Assembly (NCBI GenBank): GCA_030562215.1
Contig: JAUPFL010000001.1
Span: 1,476,501-1,540,500 of the forward strand
DNA: 64,000 bases
Reading direction: 5' to 3'
Source: Peribacillus frigoritolerans
GTDB taxonomy: Bacteria > Bacillota > Bacilli > Bacillales > DSM-1321
A program made the position numbers and the translations under genes. The notes under the pieces were generated by a model. That model was not told where the DNA came from. It ran no database searches and worked only from the letters and a program-made list of their open reading frames with translations. Positions 23,976 through 33,437 of this stretch are shown here, one piece after another. Numbering within the stretch: the first letter of the stretch is position 1; each line of letters starts with the position of its first letter.

Positions 23976-25001
23976 TTAGTTTTGTGCTTCTCCATCACCA
24001 TCATATTCAATCGATACGGCATGGGCGATGCATGGAATCGTCTCACTTTGTTGAAAGGATAGGGGAGATAGCAAGGCACCGGTAGCCACGACGAGCAATC
24101 GTTTTATTTCTCCTTTTTTCATGCGATTTAATAGATGTCCATAAACGACGGTTGCGGAACATCCAGGACCACTTGCCCCGGCCAGGACCGGTTGACCATC
24201 CCTGTATATCATTAAACCGCAATCTTTATATTGCTCTTCTTTAATCGGGGTGCCATGTTTCTTAAATAATGCCAGAGAAACTTCATGTCCAATCTTTCCT
24301 AAATCCCCGGTCACTATTAAATCATAATAGGATGGGTCGAGGTTTCTTTCTCTGAGATGTGCTTCAATCGTATCTACAGCGGCTGGGGCCATGGCACCGC
24401 CCATATTGAAAGGATCGGTCAATCCCATGTCGATGACACGGCCAATCGTAGCTGAAGTGACTCTTGGTCCCTCCCCGGCACTGCTCAATAAAGCCACCCC
24501 GGCCCCTGTAACGGTCCATTGGGCTGTTGGAGGTTTTTGCCCTCCGTATTCAGTTGGGTAGCGAAATTGCTTTTCTACTGCGGTGTTATGACTTGATGCT
24601 CCTGTCAATAAGTACTCTGCTCCTTTGGTATTGACAAGGTAGGCACCAAGAGCCAGTCCCTCCATGGAGGTGGAGCAGGCACCAAATAAGCCGAGATAAG
24701 GTGTTCCAAGTGTTCGACAGGCAAAACTGGTAGGGGTTATTTGATTGATAAGGTCGCCTCCGAGGAAGAATTGAATCTGTTCCTTCTGAAGACCCGCCTT
24801 TTCGATTGCTTTTGTACTCGCTTCTTCCAATAAGACTTTATGTGCTTTTTCATAGGTATCTTGATTGATCCATAAATCGGAATGGAGAAGATCGAAATCA
24901 TCCGCAAGCAAACCGTCTGCTTCAAATGGACCGCCAACGGTTCCTGTGGAGACGATGACGGGCTTTTGATCAAACACCCATGTGCGATGCCCCGTAAGCA
25001 T
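23976..25001 (-). CDS. spoVAD: Stage V sporulation protein AD
   Basis: Thiolase-fold subunit of the SpoVA channel that takes up dipicolinic acid into the forespore and releases it at germination. Marks: LTGHRTWVF opening, LFGACSTSMEGLALGAYL around the former thiolase active site, FRYPTEYGGQKPPTAQWTVTGAG, and ASGPGCSATVVYGHLLNRM near the end. I start at 25001, where GGGGTGG precedes the ATG; the frame stays open 40 codons upstream but that part is not SpoVAD. 341 aa, intact, though its partner genes AC and AE are remnants here. Confidence 0.9.
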   Translation of the reverse strand: MLTGHRTWVFDQKPVIVSTGTVGGPFEADGLLADDFDLLHSDLWINQDTYEKAHKVLLEEASTKAIEKAGLQKEQIQFFLGGDLINQITPTSFACRTLGTPYLGLFGACSTSMEGLALGAYLVNTKGAEYLLTGASSHNTAVEKQFRYPTEYGGQKPPTAQWTVTGAGVALLSSAGEGPRVTSATIGRVIDMGLTDPFNMGGAMAPAAVDTIEAHLRERNLDPSYYDLIVTGDLGKIGHEVSLALFKKHGTPIKEEQYKDCGLMIYRDGQPVLAGASGPGCSATVVYGHLLNRMKKGEIKRLLVVATGALLSPLSFQQSETIPCIAHAVSIEYDGDGEAQN

Positions 25002-25059
25002 TATTAACCACCCCATTGTATGAGTATTGTCAGTAAGATAAAGCAAAGGAATAATCCTA

Positions 25060-25135
25060 GCCAATTTAATATCTAAAACGAAACCTGAAAGTGGAATGAA
25101 GCTGCCAATTCGTTCAAACACTCCAAGTCCGATGA
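25060..25135 (-). pseudogene. Possible spoVAC remnant upstream of spoVAD
   Basis: Minus-strand reading LLLIGLGVFERIGSF-IPLSGF resembles the SpoVAC segment LLTGLGVYDDIARFAGAGS-VPITGF with a short gap. It has no start and runs into unrelated codons. Canonical spoVAC would occupy about 450 bp right here. The remaining gap to 25443 shows no other gene. Confidence 0.35.
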
Positions 25136-25403
25136 GGAGCAGTCAGCTTCTTCTTTTTAATCAAGGAACATCCTCGTATCACTTCTTCATTCATTCCCGT
25201 ACAAACGGAATTTTCAAAACGATCGTATACGATGGCAGTCGATCCAAGATTTCCACTTTAAGAATTCACGGCTTTTTAATCCACGACCCGACTGATTCAT
25301 TAGCTTGATTTCCGCAGTTAGGTCAATTCAGGTATGTAACCCTTTGGTAGTTTGGGATTAGCTTAAAGATTCTGTACTACATTAAAACGACGATGAAAGA
25401 TAT

Positions 25404-25432
25404 AAAAGGCTGGTTGCTTTAACCAACCTTTT
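25404..25432 (-). terminator. Terminator after DUF1657 copy 2
   Basis: 12-bp stem with one mismatch (25404-25415 with 25421-25432), loop GCTTT, T-rich on the minus strand, separating DUF1657 copy 2 from spoVAD. Confidence 0.75.
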
Positions 25433-25443
25433 TATATGAATGA

Positions 25444-25647
25444 TTATTGTTTATATTGTGGTTCCTCGTTTTGAATCTCTTCAATGCGAGGAGTGATGCT
25501 GTCCACGATCGTTTGTGTTTGTTGGGCAGCTTGTTGGTACAATTGTTTGGCTTGTTCATTATCTGTTGAAAGGGCGAAGGTTTCGAAGCTTGCTTGAGCG
25601 CTTTTTAACCCTGCTATCGTTGTTTTGACATCGTTTATAACTGTCAT
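25444..25647 (-). CDS. DUF1657 protein (copy 2)
   Basis: 67 aa: begins MTVINDVKTTIAGLKSAQASFETFALST, ends IEEIQNEEPQYKQ. Start ATG 25647 lies 7 nt after AGGGG; the longer frame to 25716 has no ribosome site. Homologous to the copy at 23580. It has its own terminator, so it is transcribed apart from spoVAD. Confidence 0.85.
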   Translation of the reverse strand: MTVINDVKTTIAGLKSAQASFETFALSTDNEQAKQLYQQAAQQTQTIVDSITPRIEEIQNEEPQYKQ

Positions 25648-25754
25648 ATATAAACCCCTAGTTTTTTTAAACTGCCTTATTAGAGTGAGAAGAAAATGAT
25701 TATCTATACCTTCCAAATTTATCTATGAATTGAATCGAGTGACTAGTAAAAATT

Positions 25755-25780
25755 CCATTAATTAAACGTTTGATTAATGG
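25755..25780. promoter_or_regulatory. 26-bp near-perfect palindrome, operator-like
   Basis: Two 13-nt half-sites with one mismatch (TTAAACGTTTGATTAA core), centred between the divergent DUF1657 copy 2 and the gene at 25929. Shape suggests a dimeric repressor site such as for a TetR-type protein. A related palindrome lies at 28181-28204. Confidence 0.45.
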
Positions 25781-25928
25781 GAGGGCAACAGGCAGAATTC
25801 CTTGTTAAAATCCTCCTTTTTCGTTGTGCTAATCGTTTTTATTGTTTAATTATTGACTGAATTCAGAATTTTAAATATAATTGTAGAAAACATGACGTAA
25901 TTACGTGAGGTGATGTGACATTTATATT

Positions 25929-26333
25929 ATGGATGATTTATATAGTAGAGTTGTTTTTGAAATTTCATCTGAAGAAGTGATAAAAGGACTGCTATTCCAT
26001 AAAAGCAAACAGGAGTCGGAAATTGAATCGATCAAAGGTAAAATTCATAAATATGAACAAAAACGAAGAGCTGAGGAAGCTTGGTATCAATCCCTGTCTC
26101 CATTTAAACGTTTTTTTACAGGGCGTGCCCCAAGTCATCACCAGGCGGTTGAACATTTGGTGAATGTTAAAGATAGATATAAACAAATCGAGAAAATAAA
26201 ACGGAGGGTCGCTTTTTTAAATGAGGTGATCGGTTTACTTGAGGCTGAACCGGAAAAAAGGGAAATGAATCTACCATCAGACATCATTAAAGAAATAATG
26301 GCCTGGCAGAAAGCGGAGGGAACGCCGAGATGA
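25929..26333 (+). CDS. Uncharacterised coiled-coil protein coupled to amt
   Basis: 134 aa, not recognised. Soluble, highly charged and helical: heptad-like stretches at about residues 30-50 (ESEIESIKGKIHKYEQKRR) and 75-105 (VKDRYKQIEKIKRRVAFLNEVI). Its stop overlaps the start of the ammonium transporter gene (ATGA), so the two are co-translated. No GlnK-type PII protein is present nearby; this protein occupies the place where a transporter partner would be expected. Intact. Confidence 0.7.
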   Translation: MDDLYSRVVFEISSEEVIKGLLFHKSKQESEIESIKGKIHKYEQKRRAEEAWYQSLSPFKRFFTGRAPSHHQAVEHLVNVKDRYKQIEKIKRRVAFLNEVIGLLEAEPEKREMNLPSDIIKEIMAWQKAEGTPR

Positions 26334-27607
26334 CTCTAGAAACGTTAAACGCTGGCTTGGATACGATTTGGGTGGTTCTGACAGCAGCCATGATACTATT
26401 GATGGAGGGCGGGTTTGCCTTATTGGAGGCAGGGTTCGTCCGTACGAAAAATAATGTGAACATCATCATGAAGGTTTTTGCCGATATTACGATAGGAACG
26501 CTTTGCTATTTCGTCGTTGGTTTTGGTTTAATGTATGGAATGGATGTATTTGGAATCATCGGGGCAAGCGGATTTCTGCTTAAAGGTGATCTGTCGCATA
26601 TCGACCTTACAATTTCCATGGATGCATTTTGGTTATTTCAAGGGGCATTCGTCATCGCCGTCATTTCCATCGTTTCGGGAGCAGTTGCGGAAAGGATCAA
26701 TTTTCGGGCGTACCTTATTTTTTGTTGTAATGATGACGGCATTCATCTATCCGATTGCCGGTCACTGGGTATGGGGTGGCGGCTGGTTAAGCGGGTTGGG
26801 CATGCAGGACTTCGCAGGGTCTGCTGTCATTCATGCACTAGGCGGTTTTTCTGCACTTGCGGCTGCCATTGTAATCGGGCCGAGAGCAGGTAAATTCACT
26901 TCACGGGGACCAGCTCCATTTCACTGCCGAGTAATCTCCCGCTGGCATCTGTTGGGGCATTCCTTTTATGGTTTGGCTGGTTTGGGTTTAATGCAGGAAG
27001 CACCTTGCAAGCTACAGATGTCCGCATTGGCCATATTGCCATTGTCACGATGCTCTCAGCTGCATCAGGGGGAGCGGCGACCTTGATTTATACACTATTT
27101 AGATATGGACGCTCGGATGCACCTTCCGTCATCAATGGCTCACTTGCTGGTCTTGTCGGGATTACAGCTGGATGTGCATTCGTTAGTGATCTGTCGGCGT
27201 TACTGATTGGAGCAGTTTCTGGAATGTTGATGTTAGCTGCGACAAATTGGTTGGAAGCCCGGAAAATCGATGATCCCGTCGGTGCCTTTCCTGTTCATGC
27301 TGCATCAGGAATGTGGGGTACGATAGCGGTAGGGCTTTTCTCCATTGATAACGGATTATTTGCCGGCGGGGGATGGCATTTGCTCGGAGTTCAAATATTA
27401 GGATTAGTGGTGTTATGCATCTGGGGCTTTTCAGTGACATGGCTTGTTTTTAAAGTTATAAATGTTTGGCTGCCTATAAGATCCACTGAAGAAGAAGAAG
27501 AACTTGGGTTGGATATCAGTTATCATGGCATCATGGCCACACATACCTCGCCGGGGTTCATCAAGGTAGAGGACTACTATAAACAGGATGAAGAATTGAC
27601 AAGGTAA
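26330..27607 (+). CDS. amt: Ammonium transporter, Amt family (two 1-base shifts)
   Basis: Eleven-helix ammonia/ammonium channel of the inner membrane. Family marks: LMEGGFALLEAGFVRTKN (about residue 22), WLFQGAFVIAVISIVSGAVAER, HWVWGGGWLSGLGMQDFAGSAVIHALGG with the pore region, LWFGWFGFNAGST, and DPVGAFPVHAASGMWG carrying a pore histidine. Frame repairs: one T too many at 26718-26723 and one missing at 26925. The cytosolic tail (after about residue 390) ends in an acidic EEEEEL segment and DYYKQDEELTR. About 425 aa. Confidence 0.92.
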
Positions 27608-27652
27608 TTGACTATAATACCATGGTAAAATCAAGTAAGAGGTGAATTTTAA

Positions 27653-27880
27653 ATGGGTGCATGTAATCTTAACCATTCGCAACAAGATGTCAGGCTGAAA
27701 TTTGAGAGTCAAAAGGCATTTTTACCAACTGAATTGAGTCAAACATTAGATCGATATCTTGAAAAAGGGAATTCGCAGGAAACATTGAATGAACTTTTTC
27801 ATCTATTGAAGAAGTATGACTTATCTACCCAGGAGGAACAGGAATCTAGAAACGAAAAGTTGAAACGGATAATGTTGTAA
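27653..27880 (+). CDS. Small group-specific Bacillus protein
   Basis: 75 aa, unrecognised. Begins MGACNLNHSQQDVRLKFESQ and is predicted helical throughout, rich in Q, E and L. GAGGTG lies before the ATG, and a strong terminator follows, so it is likely a real monocistronic gene. No cysteine motif beyond one Cys, no signal peptide. Confidence 0.6.
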   Translation: MGACNLNHSQQDVRLKFESQKAFLPTELSQTLDRYLEKGNSQETLNELFHLLKKYDLSTQEEQESRNEKLKRIML

Positions 27881-27885
27881 ACGAG

Positions 27886-27921
27886 AAAGAACGGGGGTGT
27901 GAGTATGACTCCCGTTCTTTT
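27886..27921 (+). terminator. Terminator
   Basis: 10-bp perfect stem (27886-27895 with 27911-27920), then T6. Confidence 0.85.
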
Positions 27922-28072
27922 TTGTTTTTTCATTATGGAATCTTATGTTAAATGATTTAAGGGATTCCGCGGAAAGGTGGCTGATTCCATTTCCTTTTAT
28001 TCAGCCCGTCAGTAATTTAACTATTTTTTTAAAGAAGATAGCAGGATTCACATTTAAGGCGGCGAAAACAAT

Positions 28073-28204
28073 TGTGTATATTACACATAGTGAAATCATA
28101 TAGCTCTGAACCGACGTGTAACTTTAAAATGGATTAATCAGTTTAAGTAACGTGCACAAGGGTTTAGTGAACCTTTAAAGATTTAATCAATCGTTTGATT
28201 AAAT
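28073..28204. promoter_or_regulatory. Gene-free gap with two palindromes
   Basis: The 320 bp from 27922 to 28241 hold no gene. Two operator-like sites are visible: TGTGTA-TAT-TACACA at 28073-28087, and a 10-bp inverted repeat with 4-nt centre at 28181-28204 (TTAATCAATCGTTTGATTAA) sharing CGTTTGATTAA with the palindrome at 25755. Neither lies in front of a gene start. Confidence 0.4.
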
Positions 28205-28241
28205 TTCATATACCGACATTTAAAGCCTCGGTAAATGAAAA

Positions 28242-28271
28242 AAGCGGGAGCTCACAATGAGCTCCTGCTAT
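28242..28271 (-). terminator. Terminator for the minus-strand gene ending at 28280
   Basis: 12-bp stem with one mismatch (AGCGGGAGCTCA with TGAGCTCCTGCT), 3-4 nt loop, T6 on the minus strand. Confidence 0.8.
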
Positions 28272-28279
28272 TTCTTTCA

Positions 28280-28717
28280 TTAAAAACCATCATCTGTTGC
28301 GGTGAAGGGGATGTTAAGGTTTCTTTCCACGGCCCGAAGTCTTTGATTCAGTCTATTTAACCTATTCGTATGTCGCTGGTCCGTTTGACTCAGCCTGGTG
28401 ATTTCCTGGTTAATGCGGTTCACTTCACGATTTATCCGCGTGATTTCTTGGTTCTGCCGATTGAGTTCCCTGGTTTGACGCTCGTTTTGACGCTCAAGTT
28501 CCCGGATTCTTCTTTCAAGTTGTTGAGGCTGCCTTTCAATATCGAATTGGTCTGGCACTTGGCTATATGGATGCTCTTGTACCTGCGGAACGTTCCAATC
28601 TTGCTGTGGCATATAATCAAATCGTTCAGGCTGTTGGAAATATGGATTAAAATTAGGCTCATAGTACTGGTGATTTCCATTTTGTTGTGGATAAGGATAA
28701 AATCCGTATGAATTCAT
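28280..28717 (-). CDS. Q/N/P/Y-rich coiled-coil protein, possible spore-coat type
   Basis: 145 aa. N-terminal half (about 1-65) is low-complexity, rich in Tyr, Pro, Gln and Asn (FYPYPQQNGNHQYY). The second half is a regular coiled coil of R/N/Q heptads (LERRIRELERQNERQ, INREVNRINQEITRL). The composition resembles small coat or exosporium-associated proteins of Bacillus, but there is no diagnostic domain. ATG 28717 follows GGAGAG with 8-nt spacing. Intact with its own terminator. Confidence 0.65.
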   Translation of the reverse strand: MNSYGFYPYPQQNGNHQYYEPNFNPYFQQPERFDYMPQQDWNVPQVQEHPYSQVPDQFDIERQPQQLERRIRELERQNERQTRELNRQNQEITRINREVNRINQEITRLSQTDQRHTNRLNRLNQRLRAVERNLNIPFTATDDGF

Positions 28718-28958
28718 GGTCAACTCTCCTTTTTAAAATCAGGATGGATACCTTATAACTTATGTAAGTTCCAGTGAAGTGACTAGGCGTTTGCCCATAT
28801 GAATGGGAAGAAGAGGTAATTCACAGAAAAAATTTCAATAAATTTGCAGAAACCATCCGGTTCCTATATCGTTTAGGATAGGAGAAATTCTTTTATCCGA
28901 CTTGAAACCAATTCAAGGATAATCCGTATATAAAGAAAAGAGTGTAAGTCAGAGTGTA

Positions 28959-29620
28959 ATGATAATGAATCGATTTCTTGCTGATCTTGTTCCGATATTG
29001 ATTGCATTTCCAATGGTTTTGCCGGTTTGGATGATTAGCTATTTTGCATTGAATCAACCGTTTGCCCTGTCCGCTGTCATATCTTTAGCAGGAGGGGTGC
29101 TTGCATACTGGCTAAGTTCCGTATATTTTTCATCAAGATACCTCAAAAAACATGAATTGACGAGAAAAGAATATCAATATATAAAGAAAAATTTAATTGA
29201 AGCAAAACCGAAGATATGGAGGGTGCAAAAAGCACTAATCTCGGTCAGGCATATCTCTTCTTTTAAACAGAGGAAAGATATGATTAAAATGATCAGGAAA
29301 ATATATAGTCTGACAAAAAAAGAACCGAAGCGGTTTTATCAGGCAGAACAGTTTTATTACTCGCATCTTGATTCCGCCATGGAGCTTTCGGAGAAATATG
29401 TTTTTTAGCACAGCAGCCAAAAAAGAATAGGGAACTCGAACTTTCACTAACAGAGACTCGTAAAACCTTAAAGGAACTTACTAATACGATAGAAAAGGAT
29501 TTATATAAAGTGATTGCCGATGATATCGATAACCTTAACTTTGAATTGGATGTTGCTAAGCAATCCATTAAAACTAGAAAAGAGTCACAAGTAATTGATG
29601 AAAGCAGGAGGTTAAAATGA
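28959..29620 (+). CDS. xpaC: XpaC family protein (1-base loss)
   Basis: Named for 5-bromo-4-chloroindolyl phosphate hydrolysis; the real role is unknown. Two N-terminal membrane helices ([16 protein letters not shown] and [14 protein letters not shown]) and a long helical cytosolic part. Six T's at 29401-29406 lack one base; repaired, the text continues [18 protein letters not shown] to a stop at 29618-29620 that overlaps the telA start (ATGA). The xpaC-telA pair is conserved as xpaC-yaaN in B. subtilis. Confidence 0.85.
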
Positions 29621-30789
29621 ATAACAATGATCCAAACCTGTTGAATAAAACGAATAATGCCAGTTTGGTGGATGACCTTTTAGCCAATCCATTTGATGGG
29701 ATGCAGGAGCTTGAGAAAGTATCTTCCCAAGAAGCGAAACCGGTTAAACTGATTGATGTCATTCCTGAAGAGAACAGGGCAAAGGCTTATCAGCTTGCCG
29801 AACAAATCGACCCAACGAATCATCAGGCAATGATATCCTATGGTACACCCGCCCAATCAAAGCTCCTGACCTTTTCTAATTCCATGCTTGAGCATGTCCA
29901 GAAAAAAGATGTGGGTGAAGTGGGCAACATTATCAGTGATTTAATGAAAAAGTTAAACGAACTGAGCCCAGATGAGTTAAAACCGGATAAGCCCTCATTT
30001 TTTGCGCGTATGTTCGGGAAGCTCTCGGGATCTGTACAGGAGGTGCTATCCAAGTATCAAAAAACTGGTGCCCAAATTGACCGAATCAGTGTTAAACTCG
30101 ATCGGAGCAAGAATATCCTGTTATCGGATATCGTAATTCTCGAAAAGCTATATGAAACGAATAAGGATTATTTCCAGGCATTGAATGTCTATATTGCAGC
30201 TGGGGAAATCAAACTCGAAGAAATCCATGAGAAAACGATTCCGGAGCTAAGGAAGGCCGCGGAATCAAGCAATGATCAAATGAAGTTTCAAGAAGTCAAT
30301 GATATGCTGCAATTTGCTGAACGATTGGATAAAAGGCTTCATGATTTGAAATTGAGTCGTGAAATCACGATTCAAAGCGCACCGCAAATCAGGCTGATCC
30401 AAAACACGAATCAGGCACTAGTCGAGAAAATACAATCTTCGATCATGACAGCTATTCCACTTTGGAAAAATCAAGTTGCGATTGCACTGACCCTAATCAG
30501 GCAAAGGCATGCTGTAGAAGCACAAAAACAGGTTTCCAAGACTACAAATGACTTGTTATTGAAGAACTCCGAGATGCTGAAAACGAATACCATTGAAACA
30601 GCAAAAGAAAATGAGCGCGGGCTTGTCGATATCGAAACATTGAAGAAAACTCAAGCTAACTTGATATCCACGCTTGAAGAGACCATGCGGATTCAAGAAG
30701 AAGGCAGGCATAAACGCCGTCAAGCCGAACAGGAATTGGCGTCTATGGAAAATGAACTGAAACAGAAACTATTAGAGATAAAGGGATAA
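29617..30789 (+). CDS. telA: Toxic-anion resistance protein TelA
   Basis: 390 aa cytosolic helical protein of the TelA/YaaN family, linked to tellurite and some cell-envelope drug resistance. Family pieces: [47 protein letters not shown] and [23 protein letters not shown], with long coiled coils at the C-terminus. AGGAGG inside xpaC serves as ribosome site. Intact; the 4-bp overlap implies coupling with xpaC. Confidence 0.93.
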   Translation: MNNNDPNLLNKTNNASLVDDLLANPFDGMQELEKVSSQEAKPVKLIDVIPEENRAKAYQLAEQIDPTNHQAMISYGTPAQSKLLTFSNSMLEHVQKKDVGEVGNIISDLMKKLNELSPDELKPDKPSFFARMFGKLSGSVQEVLSKYQKTGAQIDRISVKLDRSKNILLSDIVILEKLYETNKDYFQALNVYIAAGEIKLEEIHEKTIPELRKAAESSNDQMKFQEVNDMLQFAERLDKRLHDLKLSREITIQSAPQIRLIQNTNQALVEKIQSSIMTAIPLWKNQVAIALTLIRQRHAVEAQKQVSKTTNDLLLKNSEMLKTNTIETAKENERGLVDIETLKKTQANLISTLEETMRIQEEGRHKRRQAEQELASMENELKQKLLEIKG

Positions 30790-30800
30790 GGGGAGATAAT

Positions 30801-31371
30801 ATGGATACTATCGAGGCTATAAAAACGAGAAGAAGCATTGGAATCGTTAAGCAAGATCCTGTTCCTAAAGAAATGATCGAGCAAATCATTGAAGCTGGAA
30901 CATACGCACCTAATCATCATCGGACGGAGCCTTGGCGTTTTTTTTGTATTGACAGGGGAAGGAAGAAATAAACTTGGGCAAGTATTCGAAGAAATAACAA
31001 GAATTGAAAATGCTGATGATACCCCTGAAAGTTTAATCAGCAAGCTCGAAAGGCAAAAAAAGAATCCATTAAGGGCTCCAGTCATCATCGCAGTGGGCAT
31101 AGAGCCTAGTGAAAAGAATAATGTCCTCGTGGCAGAAGAATATGCTGCAGTGAACAGTGCCATTCAAAATATGCTTCTTGCAGCACATTCTCTAGGTCTG
31201 GGAGCAGTATGGAGAACGGGGAAAATAACTTATCATGAAAAGGTCCGTGAATTTTTCAATTTATCTTCTAAGGGTGAGGTATTGGCTTTCATATACTTGG
31301 GTTATCCTGACATGGAACCGAAACCTGCTAAGAAAACACCGATTGATGAATTGACCACATGGATCGGATGA
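30801..31371 (+). CDS. Nitroreductase family protein (1-base gain)
   Basis: FMN-dependent oxidoreductase of the YdjA/NfnB type; substrate unknown. Opens MDTIEAIKTRRSI (FMN-binding RRS), then PNHHRTEPWRFFVLTG, and late EEYAAVNSAIQNMLLAAHSLGLGAVWRTG, the standard dimer and FMN contacts. Eight T's at 30938-30945 are one too many; seven restore WRFFVLTGEGRNK. GGGGAG lies before the ATG, 11 bp after telA, so it may be part of the xpaC-telA operon. Confidence 0.88.
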
Positions 31372-31382
31372 AGGATTGAGGG

Positions 31383-31418
31383 GCTGCATCAGTTTATAGA
31401 CACTGATGCAGCTTTTTT
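31383..31418 (+). terminator. Terminator after nitroreductase
   Basis: 11-bp perfect stem (31383-31393 with 31402-31412) and T6. Confidence 0.9.
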
Positions 31419-31561
31419 ATTGCCTTGATAAGGCTTCCTTGAGTCTGCTTTTACTGATAGGGATTTGGCTTTGTCAGGCTTCGTTTCAAGTGACGATTGA
31501 TGAATTAGGTTGTACAATAAAAAAGAAGAATAAATTTTGATGAATTAGGATGTGTCTATAG

Positions 31562-32067
31562 ATGAGAACGATTGATCCATTTGAGATACTCGATGGAAAA
31601 GCGATAAAATATTTGGATGTATTTGGCGTTGAGGATGGCATTGCTTTAAAGAGTAAATACGAAGATAAATCGTATTGGATTTATGATTACTATTGCATGC
31701 ATCAGACTTGTGATTGCCAGGAAGTATACCTTGAATTCGTTGAGGAGCGCAAGGAAATAAACAGGCGGGACAGCATTTTGGAGTAAGGGTTTCTTTCGGG
31801 GATAATCAATTTGTCCTGGAGGATTATAATATTTCGAAGCAAAAGGCGATGGATATCGCGGAAGATACGCTCAAGTACAGTAAAGATGTAATGGAGTTAT
31901 TTAAACAGCGGTATCAGCAAATGAAGGAAAAAGGCACGCAAATTATCGTGGAAAGTGCAAAGGCAGCTAAAATGCCGCATGTTCATACAGAACCTGTCAT
32001 TGGCAGAAATGAACCTTGTCCATGCGGAAGCGGGAAAAAATATAAAAAATGCTGCGGTGCAGCATAA
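31562..32067 (+). CDS. SEC-C zinc-motif protein (1-base loss)
   Basis: About 168 aa. C-terminal SEC-C motif [17 protein letters not shown], a zinc-binding tail also found on SecA; the N-terminal part ([12 protein letters not shown]..., [15 protein letters not shown]) is shared by Bacillus proteins of unknown function. The frame shifts at TTTT 31776-31779; one more T restores [31 protein letters not shown]. No clear ribosome site is visible before the ATG. Confidence 0.8.
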
Positions 32068-32074
32068 CATCTTG

Positions 32075-32108
32075 GAAGCTGACTCGATTCGGGGTCGCTT
32101 CTTTTTTA
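32075..32108 (+). terminator. Terminator after SEC-C gene
   Basis: Stem with a one-base bulge (GAAGC-GAC with GTC-GCTTC) followed by T6. Confidence 0.7.
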
Positions 32109-32392
32109 TTGGAAAAGCGCATGCTTGGAAAAAAATGAGTAATGAAAAAAACGTGGCATTAAACGAACGTTTGTTCTATAATAAGAGTACCAGATAATTA
32201 CTCAAAAAGAAATAAAAAGTAGTCATTTAGACGGAATTTTCCGAAAACTTCTTTTTATTTTCATAAATCTGGTATATATAAGAGAGAAGAGTTTTTGATC
32301 TCATCTCTTTCAACGGTAGACGGCAACCAGACGGGATGAAAATCCCTACACTGATGGCAGTTTAACTTTTGAACGAAGGAAGGGGTAATCAA

Positions 32393-33388
32393 ATGACAAG
32401 GGAAAAAAGATTAATACCTTACAAAGTTCTTGAAGTAATGGAAACGGTGAAAGAGAAGATTCCTGAGGGTGTCGAGCTTGTGAAAGCACCGGCAATTTGG
32501 GAAAAAGCAATCATGGTGAGGGCGTGGTAGTTGCCGTCATTGATACAGGCATTGACAAAGGACATCCAGACCTCAAGGAAAGAATCATTGGCGGGAAGGA
32601 TTTTACTAATACCGGGGATTATCAAGATGATAACGGACATGGGACACATGTTAGCGGTACGGTTGTGGCTGCCATTAATAATGCTGGTGTAGTGGGAGTG
32701 GCTCCGAAAGCAAGCATATTAGCGTTGAAGGCCCTAAATGGTCAAGGACAAGGCGACATAGATTGGATTAATGGGGCTCTAGAGTATGCAATCAATTGGC
32801 GGGGACCTAATGAAGAAAAGGTTTCGGTTATTTCACTTTCACTTGGCGGACCTCCGGATGAGACTGAACACAAACTCATTCAAAGGGCCCTTCAGAACGA
32901 TATCCTTGTTGTTTGTGCAGCTGGAAATAGCGGTGATGGGCGTCATGAAACGGATGAATTGGATTATCCAGGAGCATATCGAGGTAGTGGAAGTGGGAGC
33001 TGTGGATTTAAGCAGAAATTTAGCGGATTTTTCAAATACGAATGATGAAATTGACTTGGTGGCTCCAGGGGTTGATATTCTCTCTACGTATCCAGGAAAT
33101 AAATATGCAAGGTTGAGCGGAACGTCAATGGCTACTCCTCATGTAAGCGGTGCGGCAGCTCTCTTGAAAGTGATTGCTGAAAAGGAATTTGATCGCAATT
33201 TAACTGAAGCGGAATTATATGCACAGCTGGTGAAAAGTACGGAAGATCTGGGAATAAGCAAAAAAGCACAGGGAAATGGACTGCTTAACTTAACGATTAC
33301 GGAACAAAGAGCTGAAAAATCGATTAAGATTACAATAGAATCAGAAAATCTTAAGTTACCGAGTAAATCAGTGGTCATGGAATATTAG
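32393..33388 (+). CDS. Intracellular subtilisin-type serine protease (two breaks)
   Basis: Cytosolic protease of the IspA group: no signal peptide, and the short inhibitory prosequence with LIPY at residues 6-9. Catalytic triad: Asp in VAVIDTGID, His in [10 protein letters not shown], Ser in [25 protein letters not shown] matches the ISP family closely. Breaks: one A missing at 32502-32506, and a +1/-2 change at 32980-32981 (YPGAY then [11 protein letters not shown]). Ribosome site AAGGAAGGGG. An 80-nt leader from about 32310 with a small GGGA/TCCC hairpin precedes it. Confidence 0.88.
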
Positions 33389-33397
33389 AAGAGAAAA

Positions 33398-33428
33398 AAG
33401 GTGCCCCAAGAAATTTTTGGGGCACCTT
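33398..33428. terminator. Bidirectional terminator between isp and ycnI
   Basis: 12-bp perfect stem (33398-33409 with 33417-33428), A/T tracts on both sides, between convergent genes. Confidence 0.88.
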
Positions 33429-33437
33429 CCATGATGG

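Noticed and set aside
25001..25121. 40 extra N-terminal residues for SpoVAD
   Set aside because: SpoVAD family proteins begin at the LTG segment; a proper ribosome site lies just before ATG 25001.
27596..27631. TTGACA and TATAAT boxes before the gene at 27653
   Set aside because: Spacings of 11 and 24 nt do not make a promoter.
28370..28711. 113-residue plus-strand frame opposite the coiled-coil gene
   Set aside because: Mirror of the biased codon use of the minus-strand gene, without a ribosome site.
32300..32380. Riboswitch-like leader before the intracellular protease
   Set aside because: Only a small GGGA/TCCC hairpin and scattered complementarity; it does not fit FMN, guanidine or other classes I know.
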